Origin: Actinomycetospora corticicola
Lineage (GTDB): Bacteria; Actinomycetota; Actinomycetes; Mycobacteriales; Pseudonocardiaceae
Assembly: GCF_013409505.1 (NCBI RefSeq)
Contig: NZ_JACCBN010000001.1
Location: 248,001 to 312,000, forward strand
Direction: 5' to 3'
DNA length: 64,000 bases
Shown here: in pieces, positions 1 to 8,403 of the stretch
How the letters are laid out: each line of letters opens with the position of its first letter
Numbering within the stretch: position 1 is the stretch's first letter
Made by a program: the position numbers and the translations under genes
The notes under the pieces: model-generated
What the model was told of the DNA's origin: nothing
Database searches by the model: none
The model's input: the letters and a program-made list of their open reading frames with translations, nothing else

Positions 1-602
1 TCCACCGGCAGCGGCACCTTCTGCAGCCCGGGCGCGTCGGTGGGCACCAGGAAGAGGGAGAGCTGGGCCTTGCCCTTCGCGTCCTTGCCGGTCCGCGCGA
101 CGAGCAGCAGCGCCTCGGCGTCGTCGACCCCGGAGATGTAGTACTTCTCGCCGCTGATCACCCACTCGTCGCCCTCACGTCGGGCGTGCGTGGCGAGCTG
201 GTGGGTGTTGGAGCCGGCGCCCGGCTCGGTGATCGCGAAGACCACCTTCTCCCGGCCCGACGCGAGGCCCGGCAGCCACTCCTTGCGCTGCTCCTCGGTG
301 CCGTACTCGGCGATCACGGCCGCCGAGATGGCGTGCGTGACCAGCAGCAGGAGCATCGGCGCGCCCGCCGCCGCGGTCTCCTCGCACACCAGCGACAGCT
401 CGACCAGCCCGCCGCCCCCGCCGCCGTACTCCTCGGGCACCGAGACGCCGACGTACCCGGCGTCGCCGAGCGCGTGCCAGAGCTCGATGCACTCGGCGCC
501 CCGCCGCGCGTGGTCGACGTAGTAGTCGCCCCCGAACGGCGCGGACGCCTTCGCGACCGCGGCCCGGAGGTCGCGGTGCTCGTCGGTCTCCACGAAGTCC
601 AC
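1..602 (-). CDS. acyl-CoA dehydrogenase, N-terminal part (runs off window)
   Basis: Flavoenzyme that would oxidise an acyl-CoA thioester to the enoyl-CoA. About 200 residues are visible; the C-terminal half lies before base 1. The ACAD signature FAITEPGAGSN is at residues 122-132 and the W-x-I-x-G-x-K-x-YIS strand at 147-157, both typical of the middle domain that contacts FAD and substrate. The GTG start at 602 is chosen because GAGGGAG lies five bases upstream and the protein then begins at the usual ACAD helix. The gene is divergent from the TetR gene at 748, which is followed by an acyl-CoA ligase, so a shared acyl-CoA catabolic role is likely. The substrate cannot be told from sequence. 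Confidence 0.9.
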   Translation of the reverse strand, partial: MDFVETDEHRDLRAAVAKASAPFGGDYYVDHARRGAECIELWHALGDAGYVGVSVPEEYGGGGGGLVELSLVCEETAAAGAPMLLLLVTHAISAAVIAEYGTEEQRKEWLPGLASGREKVVFAITEPGAGSNTHQLATHARREGDEWVISGEKYYISGVDDAEALLLVARTGKDAKGKAQLSLFLVPTDAPGLQKVPLPV

Positions 603-690
603 GGCGACTCCCTCACTGCTTTGTGACTGGCCGTTCACTCGCGCCGTACCGTAGCGTCCCGGACGGCGGGCCGGAAGGTGCCTGCGGCAG

Positions 691-730
691 GTGAGCAGAA
701 AGGGTCGTCATGGCGACCTTTTCTGCTCAC
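691..730. repeat. 40-bp hairpin element, copy 1
   Basis: Near-perfect palindrome whose halves (691-710 and 711-730) match at 18 of 20 positions, beginning GTGAGCAGAAA and ending TTTCTGCTCAC. Two relatives occur at 57151-57190 and 63411-63452 with the same outer GTGAGCA/TGCTCAC arms or a one-base variant. Here it lies in the divergent promoter region between the acyl-CoA dehydrogenase and TetR. It could act as a bidirectional terminator, but shared ends and length suggest a REP-like interspersed element. Confidence 0.7.
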
Positions 731-747
731 GAGCACCGGAGGTGCAC

Positions 748-1362
748 ATGGAGCTGGTCGATACGGCCGAGGCGGTCGACGGCACCCGCACCCGCCGTCG
801 TCGGGACCCCGCCCGCAAGGACCGCATCCTCGCCGCCGCCGCCGAGCTGGTGGCGAAGCACGGCTACCACGCCGTGGGCATGGCCGACATCGGCGCGGCC
901 GCCGGCATCGTCGGCTCCGGGATCTACCGGCACTTCGGGTCCAAGTCGGCGCTGCTGTCCGCGCTGCTCGAGCAGCTCATGGACGAGATGCAGCGGACGG
1001 CGGCGGCCGTGGTTGCCGAGGCCGCGGACGACCGGGACGCCCTCGAGCGGCTGGTCGACAACCACGTGCGGTTCGCGATCGAGGACCGCCGGCTGCTGCA
1101 GGTGTACTACCGCGAGGCCCACCACCTCCCCGAGGAGGACCTCCGACGGCTGCGCCGCGCCCAGCGGCACTACGTCGAGGAGTGGGTGATCGTGCTGACC
1201 CCGCTGCGCCGGGAGCTCTCGGACGCGGAACTGCGCGTGGTGGTGCACGCGGCCCTCGGCACGACCCAGGCGGTGCTCTTCCACCACAGCGGCCTGCCGG
1301 TCGAACGGCTCGCCGCGATGCTGGGTGCGATGGCACGCAGCGTGCTGGGTCTCGACAAGTGA
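748..1362 (+). CDS. TetR/AcrR family transcriptional regulator
   Basis: One-component repressor-type regulator of 204 residues. The TetR helix-turn-helix spans about residues 28-72, with the recognition segment ending in the characteristic IYRHFGSKSALL. The C-terminal ligand domain resembles regulators of fatty acid catabolism, but this is not diagnostic. The ATG at 748 is preferred over earlier in-frame codons because GGAGG stands just upstream and because the earlier codons fall inside the 691-730 hairpin. It lies between an acyl-CoA dehydrogenase (divergent) and an acyl-CoA ligase (same strand, 81 bases on), so it probably controls one or both. Confidence 0.9.
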   Translation: MELVDTAEAVDGTRTRRRRDPARKDRILAAAAELVAKHGYHAVGMADIGAAAGIVGSGIYRHFGSKSALLSALLEQLMDEMQRTAAAVVAEAADDRDALERLVDNHVRFAIEDRRLLQVYYREAHHLPEEDLRRLRRAQRHYVEEWVIVLTPLRRELSDAELRVVVHAALGTTQAVLFHHSGLPVERLAAMLGAMARSVLGLDK

Positions 1363-1443
1363 ACCGCTGATAACTCGGGGCTTGCGTTCACCGGGGTCCG
1401 CTGGCAATGCTGCACGTCACATCGCAGCGGCAGGGAGGCCCGG

Positions 1444-3108
1444 GTGGACATCGACGCCATCACGTTCGACGTCACGACGCTGCGGGGCCGCCGGGCCGTG
1501 CACCGCTGGGAGCGCACGTCGGTCGGTGACGTCTTCGAGCGGTTGACCTGGAGCTACCCCGACAAGGTCGCCCTCGTCGGCCGTCCCGGGGCGTTCGCCG
1601 ACGAGCGCTTCGCGTCCGTGACCTACCGCGAGGCCGATCGCACGGCCAACCAGGTCGCGCAGGCGCTCATCGGTCGCGGGCTGCAGCCGGGCGCCCGGGT
1701 GCTGCTGTTCTGCGAGAACTCCGTCGAGGCGTACCTCGCGAAGGTCGGGATCGCGAAGGCCGGTCTGGTGGCGATGCCGCTCAACCCGAACCTCGCCCCT
1801 GACGTCGTCGAGCACCTCATCGCCCACGCCGAACCCGAGTTCGCGATCGTCGACGCCGAGACCTGGCCGCGCGCCGCCCGTGCCTTCGAGGCAGCGGGCC
1901 TCGCACCTGGCGTCACGATCGCGATCGGGGGCGAGCCGGTCGAGGGGAGCTCCTCCTTCACCGCGTTCGTCGACGCCGCGAGTGACGCCGAGCCCGACGT
2001 CGAGATCCACGGCGACGACATCTGGGAGATGCTCTTCACCTCGGGGACCACCGCCATGCCCAAGGGCGTGATGATCTCCCATTCGGCGAGCCACTTCGCG
2101 GCGCTGAACTTCGCGCTGTCGCTGACCCGGGGGACCGGGCTGGAGAACGAGGTCCGCGTCGGCACCTATCTGCCGATGATCTACCACGTCGGCGAGCTGA
2201 TCTTCGCCCTCGGCGCGTTCGTCGCCGGCGGCACGCTGGTGCTGGGGCGGCGCCCGATCCCGGGCGACGTGGCGCGCGCCGTCGCCGAGGAGCGGATCAC
2301 CGCGCTCTGGGCCGGCTCCCCGCAGTTCGTCACCGCGCTGACCAAGGAGTTCGAGGGGCTCGACGTCTCCAGCCTCGGCGTCCTGGTCTACGGCTGGGGA
2401 GCGCTCCCGCCGGAGGTCTACGACCGGCTGATGCAGCAGGCGGGCGACCCCGTCGTCCTCGGCATCTTCGGGCAGACCGAGGCCATCGCGTGCTATCGGT
2501 TCTGGCCGCGCCGCTGGCCCGAGACCTACGCGGCCACGGCCCCCGTCGTGAACTATGTCGGACTGCCGAGCCCGCTGCTCGCCTCCGACGTGTTCGACGA
2601 CGACGGGGTCTCGCTGCGCGACCGCCCGGGGGTGCCGGGGGAGGTGGTCTACCGGACCCCGACCGTCACCGCCGGCTACTACAAGAACGAGGAGGCCACC
2701 CGCGAGGCGTTCCGCACCGGGTGGTTCCACTCCGGCGACAGCGCCGCGTTCGACTCCGACGGGCTGCGCATCGTGGTCGACCGCATCAAGGACATCGTCA
2801 AGACCGGCGGCGAGAACGTGTCCAGCCTGCGGGTCGAGGCGGCGCTCTACGCGCACCCGGCGGTCGAGCGGGCCGCAGTGGTCGGGCTCCCGCACGAACG
2901 GTGGGGCGAAGCGGTCGCCGCGGTGATCGTGGCGCGGTCCGAGGTGACGGCCGAGGACCTGATCGCGCACTGCCGCGAGCGGCTCGGCGGCTATGAGACG
3001 CCGAAGGCGGTCGTGTTCACCGACGAGCTGCCCGAGACCGTCGGCGGGAAGATCCTCAAGTACAAGCTGCGTGCGCGGTACGCCGACCTGTTCTCGGCCA
3101 CGGTCTAG
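1444..3108 (+). CDS. AMP-dependent acyl-CoA ligase
   Basis: Class I adenylate-forming enzyme (554 residues, full length) that would activate a carboxylic acid as acyl-AMP and transfer it to CoA. The phosphate-binding loop LFTSGTTAMPKG is at residues 197-208, the GxxGQTE motif near 340, the hinge region with VDRIKD near 445, and the C-terminal catalytic lysine lies in GGKILKYKLR near 537. The GTG start has GGGAGG upstream. It is followed after two bases by the LLM oxidoreductase, indicating an operon. The family covers fatty, aromatic and steroid acids; which is used here is unknown. Confidence 0.92.
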   Translation: MDIDAITFDVTTLRGRRAVHRWERTSVGDVFERLTWSYPDKVALVGRPGAFADERFASVTYREADRTANQVAQALIGRGLQPGARVLLFCENSVEAYLAKVGIAKAGLVAMPLNPNLAPDVVEHLIAHAEPEFAIVDAETWPRAARAFEAAGLAPGVTIAIGGEPVEGSSSFTAFVDAASDAEPDVEIHGDDIWEMLFTSGTTAMPKGVMISHSASHFAALNFALSLTRGTGLENEVRVGTYLPMIYHVGELIFALGAFVAGGTLVLGRRPIPGDVARAVAEERITALWAGSPQFVTALTKEFEGLDVSSLGVLVYGWGALPPEVYDRLMQQAGDPVVLGIFGQTEAIACYRFWPRRWPETYAATAPVVNYVGLPSPLLASDVFDDDGVSLRDRPGVPGEVVYRTPTVTAGYYKNEEATREAFRTGWFHSGDSAAFDSDGLRIVVDRIKDIVKTGGENVSSLRVEAALYAHPAVERAAVVGLPHERWGEAVAAVIVARSEVTAEDLIAHCRERLGGYETPKAVVFTDELPETVGGKILKYKLRARYADLFSATV

Positions 3109-3110
3109 AC

Positions 3111-4127
3111 GTGCGGATCGGCGTCAACGTCGGGCACTTCGCGGGCGCCCCGCCGGCCGACCTGGCCGCGCGGCTGCGGGAGATCGACGACCTCGGCTTC
3201 GCCTCGGTGTGGTTCGCCGAGGCGTACGGGTCCGACGTGTTCACCCCGCTCGCGTTCGCCGCGGCGCTGACGTCGCGGGTGCGCCTTGGGACCGCCGTCG
3301 CCCAGGTCCCCGCGCGCACCCCGGCGGCGACGGCGATGGCCGCGACGACGCTGGACCACCTCTCGGGCGGCCGCGTGGTGCTCGGCGTCGGCGCCTCCGG
3401 TCCGCAGGTGTCGGAGGGCTGGCACGGCGTGCCCTACGCGCGCCCGCTGGCCCGGACCCGCGAGTACGTGTCGGTGATCCGCCAGGTCCTCGCGCGCGAG
3501 GCGCCGGTGCGCAACGACGGGCCGTACTTCCCGCTGCCCTCACCCGGCTCCGAGCTGGGCAAACCGCTGCGCTCGTCGTTGCACCCCTACCGCCCGGGGC
3601 TCCCGGTGCTGCTCGGGGCGGAGGGTCCGCGCAACGTCGCCCTCTCGGCCGAGATCGCCGACGGCTGGCTCGCGATGTTCTTCGCGCCGGCCTTCGACGC
3701 GGACTACCGCGCGGCTCTCGACGACGGGTTCTCCCGCCGCCCGGGCGGGCGCCCCGAGGGCTTCGAGGTGGTCGCGACCGTGCCGGTGGTGATCGACGAC
3801 GACGTCGAGCGCGCCGCCGACCGGCTCCGTCCCGACCTCGCGCTCTACATGGGCGGCATGGGCGCCCGCGGAGCGAACTTCCACCACGACGTCTTCGTCC
3901 GCATGGGCCACGGCGACGTCGCCGCGCGGGTGCAGGAGCTCTACCTCGATCGGCGCAAGGACGAGGCCGCCGCGGCGATCCCGACGGAGCTGGTGGAGCA
4001 GGTGTCGCTCCTCGGTCCGGTCTCGCGGGTGCGCCGCGAGCTGGACCGATGGGAGTCGACGGTCGTCGACGAGATCGCGATCCAGGGCCTGCCCGACGAC
4101 CTCGCGGCGGTCGCGCGCCTGCTCTGA
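3111..4127 (+). CDS. LLM-class (F420-type) flavin-dependent oxidoreductase
   Basis: Luciferase-like TIM-barrel protein of 338 residues. The N terminus reads as strand 1 of the barrel, followed by the usual ADLAARLREIDDLGFASVWFAE segment pattern and the SGGRVVLGVGAS strand near residue 85, which in F420-dependent members shapes the cofactor pocket. It starts with GTG two bases after the stop of the ligase, so the two are almost certainly co-translated. Actinobacterial members act on F420H2 or FMNH2; the sequence does not settle which. The oxidised or reduced substrate is unknown, perhaps a product of the preceding ligase. Confidence 0.88.
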   Translation: MRIGVNVGHFAGAPPADLAARLREIDDLGFASVWFAEAYGSDVFTPLAFAAALTSRVRLGTAVAQVPARTPAATAMAATTLDHLSGGRVVLGVGASGPQVSEGWHGVPYARPLARTREYVSVIRQVLAREAPVRNDGPYFPLPSPGSELGKPLRSSLHPYRPGLPVLLGAEGPRNVALSAEIADGWLAMFFAPAFDADYRAALDDGFSRRPGGRPEGFEVVATVPVVIDDDVERAADRLRPDLALYMGGMGARGANFHHDVFVRMGHGDVAARVQELYLDRRKDEAAAAIPTELVEQVSLLGPVSRVRRELDRWESTVVDEIAIQGLPDDLAAVARLL

Positions 4128-4131
4128 GCCC

Positions 4132-4147
4132 CCTGCCTCGTGGCAGG
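4132..4147. terminator. short hairpin between convergent genes
   Basis: CCTGCC and GGCAGG form a six-base-pair stem around a TCGT loop and are followed by AAAG. It sits between the LLM gene (plus) and a TetR gene (minus) that converge here, so a bidirectional terminator is plausible, although no long T tract is present. Confidence 0.45.
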
Positions 4148-4193
4148 AAAGCGTCGTTGCTGGCGTCCAGTGGCAGGTTCTATACATCGTCGA

Positions 4194-4811
4194 TCAGGAC
4201 GGCAGGTGCGGCCGGCTCCCCGAGACGTGCACGACGGTGATCAGTCCCTCGACGCCGCGGAGGAAGGTGTCCCCGACGTCGTCGGTGGCGTCGATCGACG
4301 CAGCGCTCATCGCTCCGTCCCGGAGCATGAGGAAGTGCCGGGCGGCGCGACCGGGCCGTGCCCCGGGGCCCTCGTCGCGGTAGACCTCGGCGAACAGGTC
4401 CTCGAGGGCGCCGACGAACCAGGCGCGGTGGGCGACGACCTCGCGGTGCACGGGGTCCGTCGGGTCGGGGAACTCGGCCGCCGCGCGGAGGAAGGCGCAC
4501 CCGCGGAATCCCGGGCGGGTCAGGTCGTCGTCGATCGAGCCCGCGATGGTCCGCAGGGCGTCCGCGGCCGTCGCGGAAGCGCTCGTGGCCGCGTCCACCG
4601 CGTCCCGGATCTGCGCGTCGGCACTGCGCAGGTACGCGAGGACCAGGTCCTCCTTCGACGGGAAGTGCCGGTAGAAGGTCGCCCGCGTCACCCGGGCCTC
4701 GGACACCAGCCGGTCGACGCCGACCGCCCGGATGCCCTCGCCGTAGAACAGCGCGCCCGCCGTCGTGAGCAGGCGCTCGCGGGCCTCGGAACGCGCTTCG
4801 GTCGACGGCAC
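4194..4811 (-). CDS. TetR/AcrR family transcriptional regulator
   Basis: Regulator of 205 residues. Residues 12-57 form the TetR HTH, with TRATFYRHFPSKEDL as recognition helix and following loop. The C-terminal part contains the CAFLRAAAEFPDPTDPVH pattern seen in regulators with a TetR_C domain. It is divergent from the membrane protein gene at 4912, and two near-palindromic sites lie between the two starts, so autoregulation together with control of the membrane protein is expected. Confidence 0.9.
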   Translation of the reverse strand: MPSTEARSEARERLLTTAGALFYGEGIRAVGVDRLVSEARVTRATFYRHFPSKEDLVLAYLRSADAQIRDAVDAATSASATAADALRTIAGSIDDDLTRPGFRGCAFLRAAAEFPDPTDPVHREVVAHRAWFVGALEDLFAEVYRDEGPGARPGRAARHFLMLRDGAMSAASIDATDDVGDTFLRGVEGLITVVHVSGSRPHLPS

Positions 4812-4822
4812 GGTCCGACGCT

Positions 4823-4897
4823 AACAGAAAGAACGATCGGTCTTGCGGGCTGCGAGGTGTTGGTGCAGAGTCGACAACAGAAAGAATGGTCGTTCTA
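4823..4897. promoter_or_regulatory. paired TetR-type operator sites
   Basis: Two copies of AACAGAAAGAAYGRTCGKTCT occur at 4823-4844 and 4876-4897 in the divergent region. Each contains a partly palindromic core of the form AGAAYGRTCGKTCT. Direct repetition of a palindromic site between a TetR gene and its divergent neighbour is the usual arrangement of a TetR operator. Confidence 0.7.
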
Positions 4898-4911
4898 CCT
4901 GAGGAGTCTCG

Positions 4912-5475
4912 ATGTCCACCTCGGTGTCCGCCCCTGCCGCGCCGGCCTCGACCGGTCGCGAGCAGGTGCCGCTCCTGCTCGCCCGGGTCGTGTTCGCGCT
5001 GGTCTGGGCCGTGATCGTCGCGGTCGTCGCACCCGGGATCGGCTGGGGCGCGGCGATCCTGCTGGCGTTGTATCCGCTCGGGGACGTCGTGCTCGTGGGA
5101 CTGGACGCACGTTCGGCGGGGTCGACGGCCCGGGTCGGACTGGCGGCCAACGCGGCGCTCAGTGCCCTCGCCGCTGTGGCTCTCGCACTGGCCGCGACGC
5201 AGGACGTGCCGAGCGTGCTGCGGGTGTGGGGAGCCTGGGCAGTCGTCGCCGGGCTGGGGCAGCTCGTCGTCGCGCTGTCCCGACGGCGGGTGCGGCGCGG
5301 TCAGTGGCCGCTCGTGGTGAGCGGGGCGCTGTCGGTCGTCGTCGGGGTCGCCTTCGTCGTCATGGCCGCCGGTCCGGCTCCCGAGCTGACGCCGGTGGCC
5401 GGGTACGCGGTGGCCGGCGCCGTGTTCGCCCTCGTCGGGCTGCTCCGTCTCCGGCACTCCTCGACGGCCGCCTGA
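4912..5475 (+). CDS. multi-pass membrane protein, DUF308-like
   Basis: Hydrophobic protein of 187 residues with about six predicted transmembrane segments (roughly residues 23-45, 47-62, 75-95, 100-120, 130-152, 160-180) arranged in pairs, as in DUF308/HdeD-like proteins. The ATG is preceded at good distance by GAGGAG. It stands alone opposite the TetR gene at 4811 and probably is that regulator's target. No catalytic residues can be named; function unknown. Confidence 0.75.
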   Translation: MSTSVSAPAAPASTGREQVPLLLARVVFALVWAVIVAVVAPGIGWGAAILLALYPLGDVVLVGLDARSAGSTARVGLAANAALSALAAVALALAATQDVPSVLRVWGAWAVVAGLGQLVVALSRRRVRRGQWPLVVSGALSVVVGVAFVVMAAGPAPELTPVAGYAVAGAVFALVGLLRLRHSSTAA

Positions 5476-5483
5476 GGAGTCGG

Positions 5484-6407
5484 TCAGGCGCCCGCCCGCC
5501 GCAGGCGCTCGGCCGCCTGGTCGGCGAGAGCGGTTCCGGCGACCGGCGGGTCGGCGTGCAGCGCCTCCCATCGGGCGTTGTGGGCGGCGGGCCACAGACT
5601 CGCGGCCCAGGCGACCTCGCGCTCCTCAGCGCTGAAGACGCGTCGTCGGGACGTCTCGTACGCGGCCAGGAACGCCTCCGAGCTCGCGATGGGCGCGAGC
5701 GTCGGTGGTCCGGTGCTGCGGGAGAACGTTCCGCTTGCCGCGCCGACGAGGGCGGCCTCGGGCTGGTGGGCGAGGCTGTCCCAGTCGTGCACCGCCCAGA
5801 TCAGGTCGCCGCGCCAGCGAAGGTTCTGCGCCTCGTAGTCCGCATGGCCGAGGACCCGGGGGAGTGCGGCACCAAGGAGCCGGGCCCGGACTCTCGTGGC
5901 CGTCGCGACGACGTGGTCCGGAACACGGTCCTGTTCCAACGCGTCGAGGGCCGCGACGGCGGGCCACAGGCTCGGCCCCCGGTGGTCCCACGCGGCCCAT
6001 CGCGGGTTCGTGGGCGGCGGGGCGACGTCGAGGTGCTCGAGCTCGCCGATGATGCGGGCGAAGACGGCTGCGTATCGCGCGGCGACCTCCGGGGAATCCC
6101 CGCGGAGTACGTCCCCGCCCGGGCGGTGCTCCTCGGCGTGGACGGCGAGCGAGCCGACCCGGGTGACGCCGGTCAGTGGCCTGGCGCAGGGGAAGCCGCG
6201 GGCCGCGAGCCCGGACTGCGCTTCGACGCCGGCCACCGCGCACCCGTCGTCCGGACGTGCCTTGAGGACCGCGACCGACCCGTCGTGGAGCACGACGCCC
6301 AACACGTCCGACATCTGCTCGAGCCGGAACAGGACGTCGACCGGCTCGGCGCCGAGGTGGCGGCGGCACCAGCCCGGCGCCCAGCGCGGGAGGTCGTCGA
6401 TCGGCAC
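5484..6407 (-). CDS. aminoglycoside phosphotransferase-family kinase
   Basis: Small-molecule kinase of the APH fold, 307 residues with the GTG start used here. The catalytic loop GHADYEAQN is at residues 187-195 (family form H-G-D-x4-N, with alanine for glycine) and the magnesium-binding HDWDS motif at 207-211. Substrates of this family range from aminoglycosides to choline and homoserine, so no drug resistance is claimed. No ribosome site is clear and the start is uncertain within about 60 bases. The SOS box at 6455-6470 lies 48 bases upstream and may also govern this gene. Confidence 0.75.
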   Translation of the reverse strand: MPIDDLPRWAPGWCRRHLGAEPVDVLFRLEQMSDVLGVVLHDGSVAVLKARPDDGCAVAGVEAQSGLAARGFPCARPLTGVTRVGSLAVHAEEHRPGGDVLRGDSPEVAARYAAVFARIIGELEHLDVAPPPTNPRWAAWDHRGPSLWPAVAALDALEQDRVPDHVVATATRVRARLLGAALPRVLGHADYEAQNLRWRGDLIWAVHDWDSLAHQPEAALVGAASGTFSRSTGPPTLAPIASSEAFLAAYETSRRRVFSAEEREVAWAASLWPAAHNARWEALHADPPVAGTALADQAAERLRRAGA

Positions 6408-6454
6408 GACGTCGAGCGTGACACGGCGAGAATGTCGGACCCCTCGGGCACACT

Positions 6455-6470
6455 TCGAACATATGTTCGA
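6455..6470. promoter_or_regulatory. LexA binding site (SOS box)
   Basis: The perfect 16-base palindrome TCGAACATATGTTCGA fits the actinobacterial SOS-box form TCGAAC-N4-GTTCGA. It lies 15 bases before the start of the DUF4262 gene and 48 bases before the divergent phosphotransferase. The match to established LexA operators is exact in both arms. Confidence 0.85.
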
Positions 6471-6485
6471 TGATTGGAGGGTGCG

Positions 6486-6983
6486 ATGTGCGGGATGTGC
6501 GACGGGTCGACCCGGGCCGCGGAGCTGCGGAAGATGAGGGACCTGGTCGATCGGTACGGCTGGGCCCTCCAGTTCGTGGACGGGGATCGGGTCCGGTCGC
6601 CGTGGGCGTACACGGTCGGTCTCGTGCGGTACGGCCTGCCCGAGTTCGTGGTGACGGGGTGGGAGCCGGAGCGGGCCGGGTCGCTGCTGAACGACACGGC
6701 GCACGGCGTGGCGTGTCACGACGAGCGCTGGGAGCCCGGCCAGCAGTTCCGGCTGGCCGACGACACCCGGGTCGAGGTCGTCGAGCTGTCCCGGCCCGAC
6801 GTGCACCTGACGACGGCGGCGCTGCTGTTCCCCGAGGAGCGGCTGCGGGCGCTGCAGCTGGTCTGGTCGGACGGCCGGCGGCGCTGGCCGTGGAGTGCGC
6901 GCTTCAACGACCGCCGGGGCGGTCAGCCCGTGCTCGGTCCACGCAGTGCGAGGGGGACGTATCGGAAGCCATCCCGGTCGTAG
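6486..6983 (+). CDS. DUF4262 domain protein, predicted SOS-regulated
   Basis: Protein of 165 residues, most of it a DUF4262 domain: the segment YGWALQFVDGD followed by SPWAYTVGL and the PEFVVTGW strand are typical. The biochemical role of DUF4262 is not known. The ATG at 6486 is chosen because GGAGG lies five bases upstream; an in-frame TTG at 6474 lacks a site. The LexA box directly upstream predicts induction by DNA damage. The 3' end overlaps the convergent Dph6-like gene by 61 bases. Confidence 0.85.
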   Translation: MCGMCDGSTRAAELRKMRDLVDRYGWALQFVDGDRVRSPWAYTVGLVRYGLPEFVVTGWEPERAGSLLNDTAHGVACHDERWEPGQQFRLADDTRVEVVELSRPDVHLTTAALLFPEERLRALQLVWSDGRRRWPWSARFNDRRGGQPVLGPRSARGTYRKPSRS

Positions 6984-7588
6984 GGCTCCCCGGCGGCGGC
7001 GTCCAGGGGATGGGCGAAGCCCGGCCCGTCGGTGACGAACGTGTGGAACTCGCCGTTCTCGCCGCACGGGTCGACGTCCTGTGGGAGGTCGCGGAGGAGC
7101 TCGTGGTCCCACACCCGCCCGACGATCTCCGGCGGCGCCTGCGAGGGGTCGACGCACACGACCACCGCGCGGAGCCCGGCCGCGAGCATCTCGTGGGCGA
7201 GGGCGGCGGTCGGTCGCCCCCACAGCGGGAACCGGGCGGCGAGTCCGGTGCCGTCGAGCGCGCGTTCGCGGTAGGCGCGGATGTCGGCGAGGAACAGGTC
7301 GCCGTAGATCAGCTCGTCGACACCGTCGGCGCGCAGGTCGGCCAGTGCGCGCCCGGTGAGCGCCTCGTACGTCTCGTTCGGACACGGCCACGGCAGCTCG
7401 ACGGTTTGCAGGGGTAGACGCAGGGCATCCGCCTGTGCATGGAGGCACGCGACGGGCACCCGGCTCATCGCCACGACCCCGTCGGTGACGGTGGTGAGGA
7501 GGCCGCTGACCTCGAGGTGTGACCGCACCTCGTGCAGCGCCAGAGCACCGTCCTTGCCGCACGACCAACTCACGAAGGCGCTCGCCAC
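6923..7588 (-). CDS. Dph6-like PP-loop ATPase (adenine nucleotide alpha hydrolase)
   Basis: Protein of 221 residues in the diphthine-ammonia ligase family. The PP-loop is SWSCGKDGA (residues 7-15, a variant of SGGKDS) and the family signature GENGEFHTF is at 176-184. In archaea and eukaryotes Dph6 amidates diphthine on EF2; bacteria lack diphthamide, so bacterial members probably amidate or adenylate another substrate. It begins with GTG, stands alone and converges with the DUF4262 gene. Confidence 0.85.
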   Translation of the reverse strand: MASAFVSWSCGKDGALALHEVRSHLEVSGLLTTVTDGVVAMSRVPVACLHAQADALRLPLQTVELPWPCPNETYEALTGRALADLRADGVDELIYGDLFLADIRAYRERALDGTGLAARFPLWGRPTAALAHEMLAAGLRAVVVCVDPSQAPPEIVGRVWDHELLRDLPQDVDPCGENGEFHTFVTDGPGFAHPLDAAAGEPYDRDGFRYVPLALRGPSTG

Positions 7589-7690
7589 GGCCCCACCGTA
7601 GGCCGGGCGATTTGCGCCTCGCTGGGGCGGTTCGGCGCTCTACCGCGGGGTAGCCTCGTGGTCTACGACGTCCTGTAGGAGGTGCTCGTC

Positions 7691-7987
7691 GTGGCTGATG
7701 TTTCCCGCCTGCCCGCGGCGTTGGTGGCCCACTGGGACTGGCAGCGGCACGCCGCGTGCCGGGACCTGAACCAGGAGATGTTCTTCCACCCGGACGGCGA
7801 ACGTGACCCGTCCCGGAGCAAGCGCGTCGCCGACGCCCGGGCCGTGTGCACCACGTGCCCGGTGCTCGAGGCCTGCCGGTCCTGGGCGCACGCCGTCCAG
7901 GAGCCGTACGGCATCTGGGGCGGCGAGAGCGAGGACGAACGCCGGGCCGCGCTCCGCCGCGAGCGCTCCACCACCCCGGCCGCCTGA
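7691..7987 (+). CDS. WhiB-family iron-sulfur transcription factor
   Basis: Ninety-eight residues. Cysteines 23, 53, 56 and 62 have the C-Xn-C-X2-C-X5-C spacing that binds a [4Fe-4S] cluster, and GIWGG at 74-78 is the turn through which WhiB proteins contact region 4 of the primary sigma factor. A basic C-terminal tail (ERRAALRRER) would contact DNA. GTG at 7691 is favoured over GTG at 7682 because AGGAGG ends at 7682, leaving eight bases. The subgroup (WhiB1-7) cannot be fixed from sequence alone. The PASTA gene follows after 44 bases. Confidence 0.93.
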   Translation: MADVSRLPAALVAHWDWQRHAACRDLNQEMFFHPDGERDPSRSKRVADARAVCTTCPVLEACRSWAHAVQEPYGIWGGESEDERRAALRRERSTTPAA

Positions 7988-8031
7988 TGGCGGCCGACCC
8001 CACGCACTCCGACAAGACCGGGAGGTCGACC

Positions 8032-8265
8032 GTGTCCGAGGACACCGCCACCACATCGTCCCGCCCCGCCGCGCGGGTGCCCGAACTGACCGGGGTCCCG
8101 GTGTCCGAGGCGCACGACCGCGCCCTCGACGCCGGACTGCTCGCGGTCCCCGAGAACGCCTTCCACACCGCCGCCGGCCGGGCCCACGTGGGTCGTCAGG
8201 ACCCGGAGCCGGGCACGTCCGTCGAGACCGGCTCCATCGTGCGGATCTGGATCAGCTCGGACTGA
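8032..8265 (+). CDS. single PASTA-domain protein
   Basis: Small protein of 77 residues: a short polar N terminus, then one PASTA repeat from about residue 15 (VPELTGVPVSEAHDRALDAGL) to the end (GSIVRIWIS). PASTA domains elsewhere bind peptidoglycan or beta-lactams as parts of PknB or PBPs, but this one has no signal peptide or membrane segment and so is probably cytoplasmic. The GTG at 8032 is chosen because GGAGG lies six bases upstream; an alternative ATG at 7987 overlaps the WhiB stop and would add 15 residues. Confidence 0.75.
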   Translation: MSEDTATTSSRPAARVPELTGVPVSEAHDRALDAGLLAVPENAFHTAAGRAHVGRQDPEPGTSVETGSIVRIWISSD

Positions 8266-8271
8266 CCCGCT

Positions 8272-8304
8272 CGACCACCCCGTGCCCGAGAAACGGGGTG
8301 GTCG
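8272..8304 (+). terminator. intrinsic-type terminator
   Basis: CGACCACCCCG and CGGGGTGGTCG form a perfect 11-base-pair stem around an 11-base loop, seven bases after the PASTA stop codon. No T tract follows, which is usual for actinobacteria. Confidence 0.8.
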
Positions 8305-8403
8305 GTCGGTTGTGACGGACCCGCGTGTCCGGTTCGTGACGTCAAGTGACACCCTCCCGTCACCCGAGAGAGGATCTCTCTCGTGGTTCCGAGGGGGGAA
8401 CCC

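Noticed and set aside
5484-8168. 894-codon minus-strand frame covering the kinase and beyond
   Set aside because: Only 5484-6407 encodes a protein with motifs; further upstream it runs antisense to the DUF4262 and WhiB genes and across the Dph6-like gene in the wrong frame.
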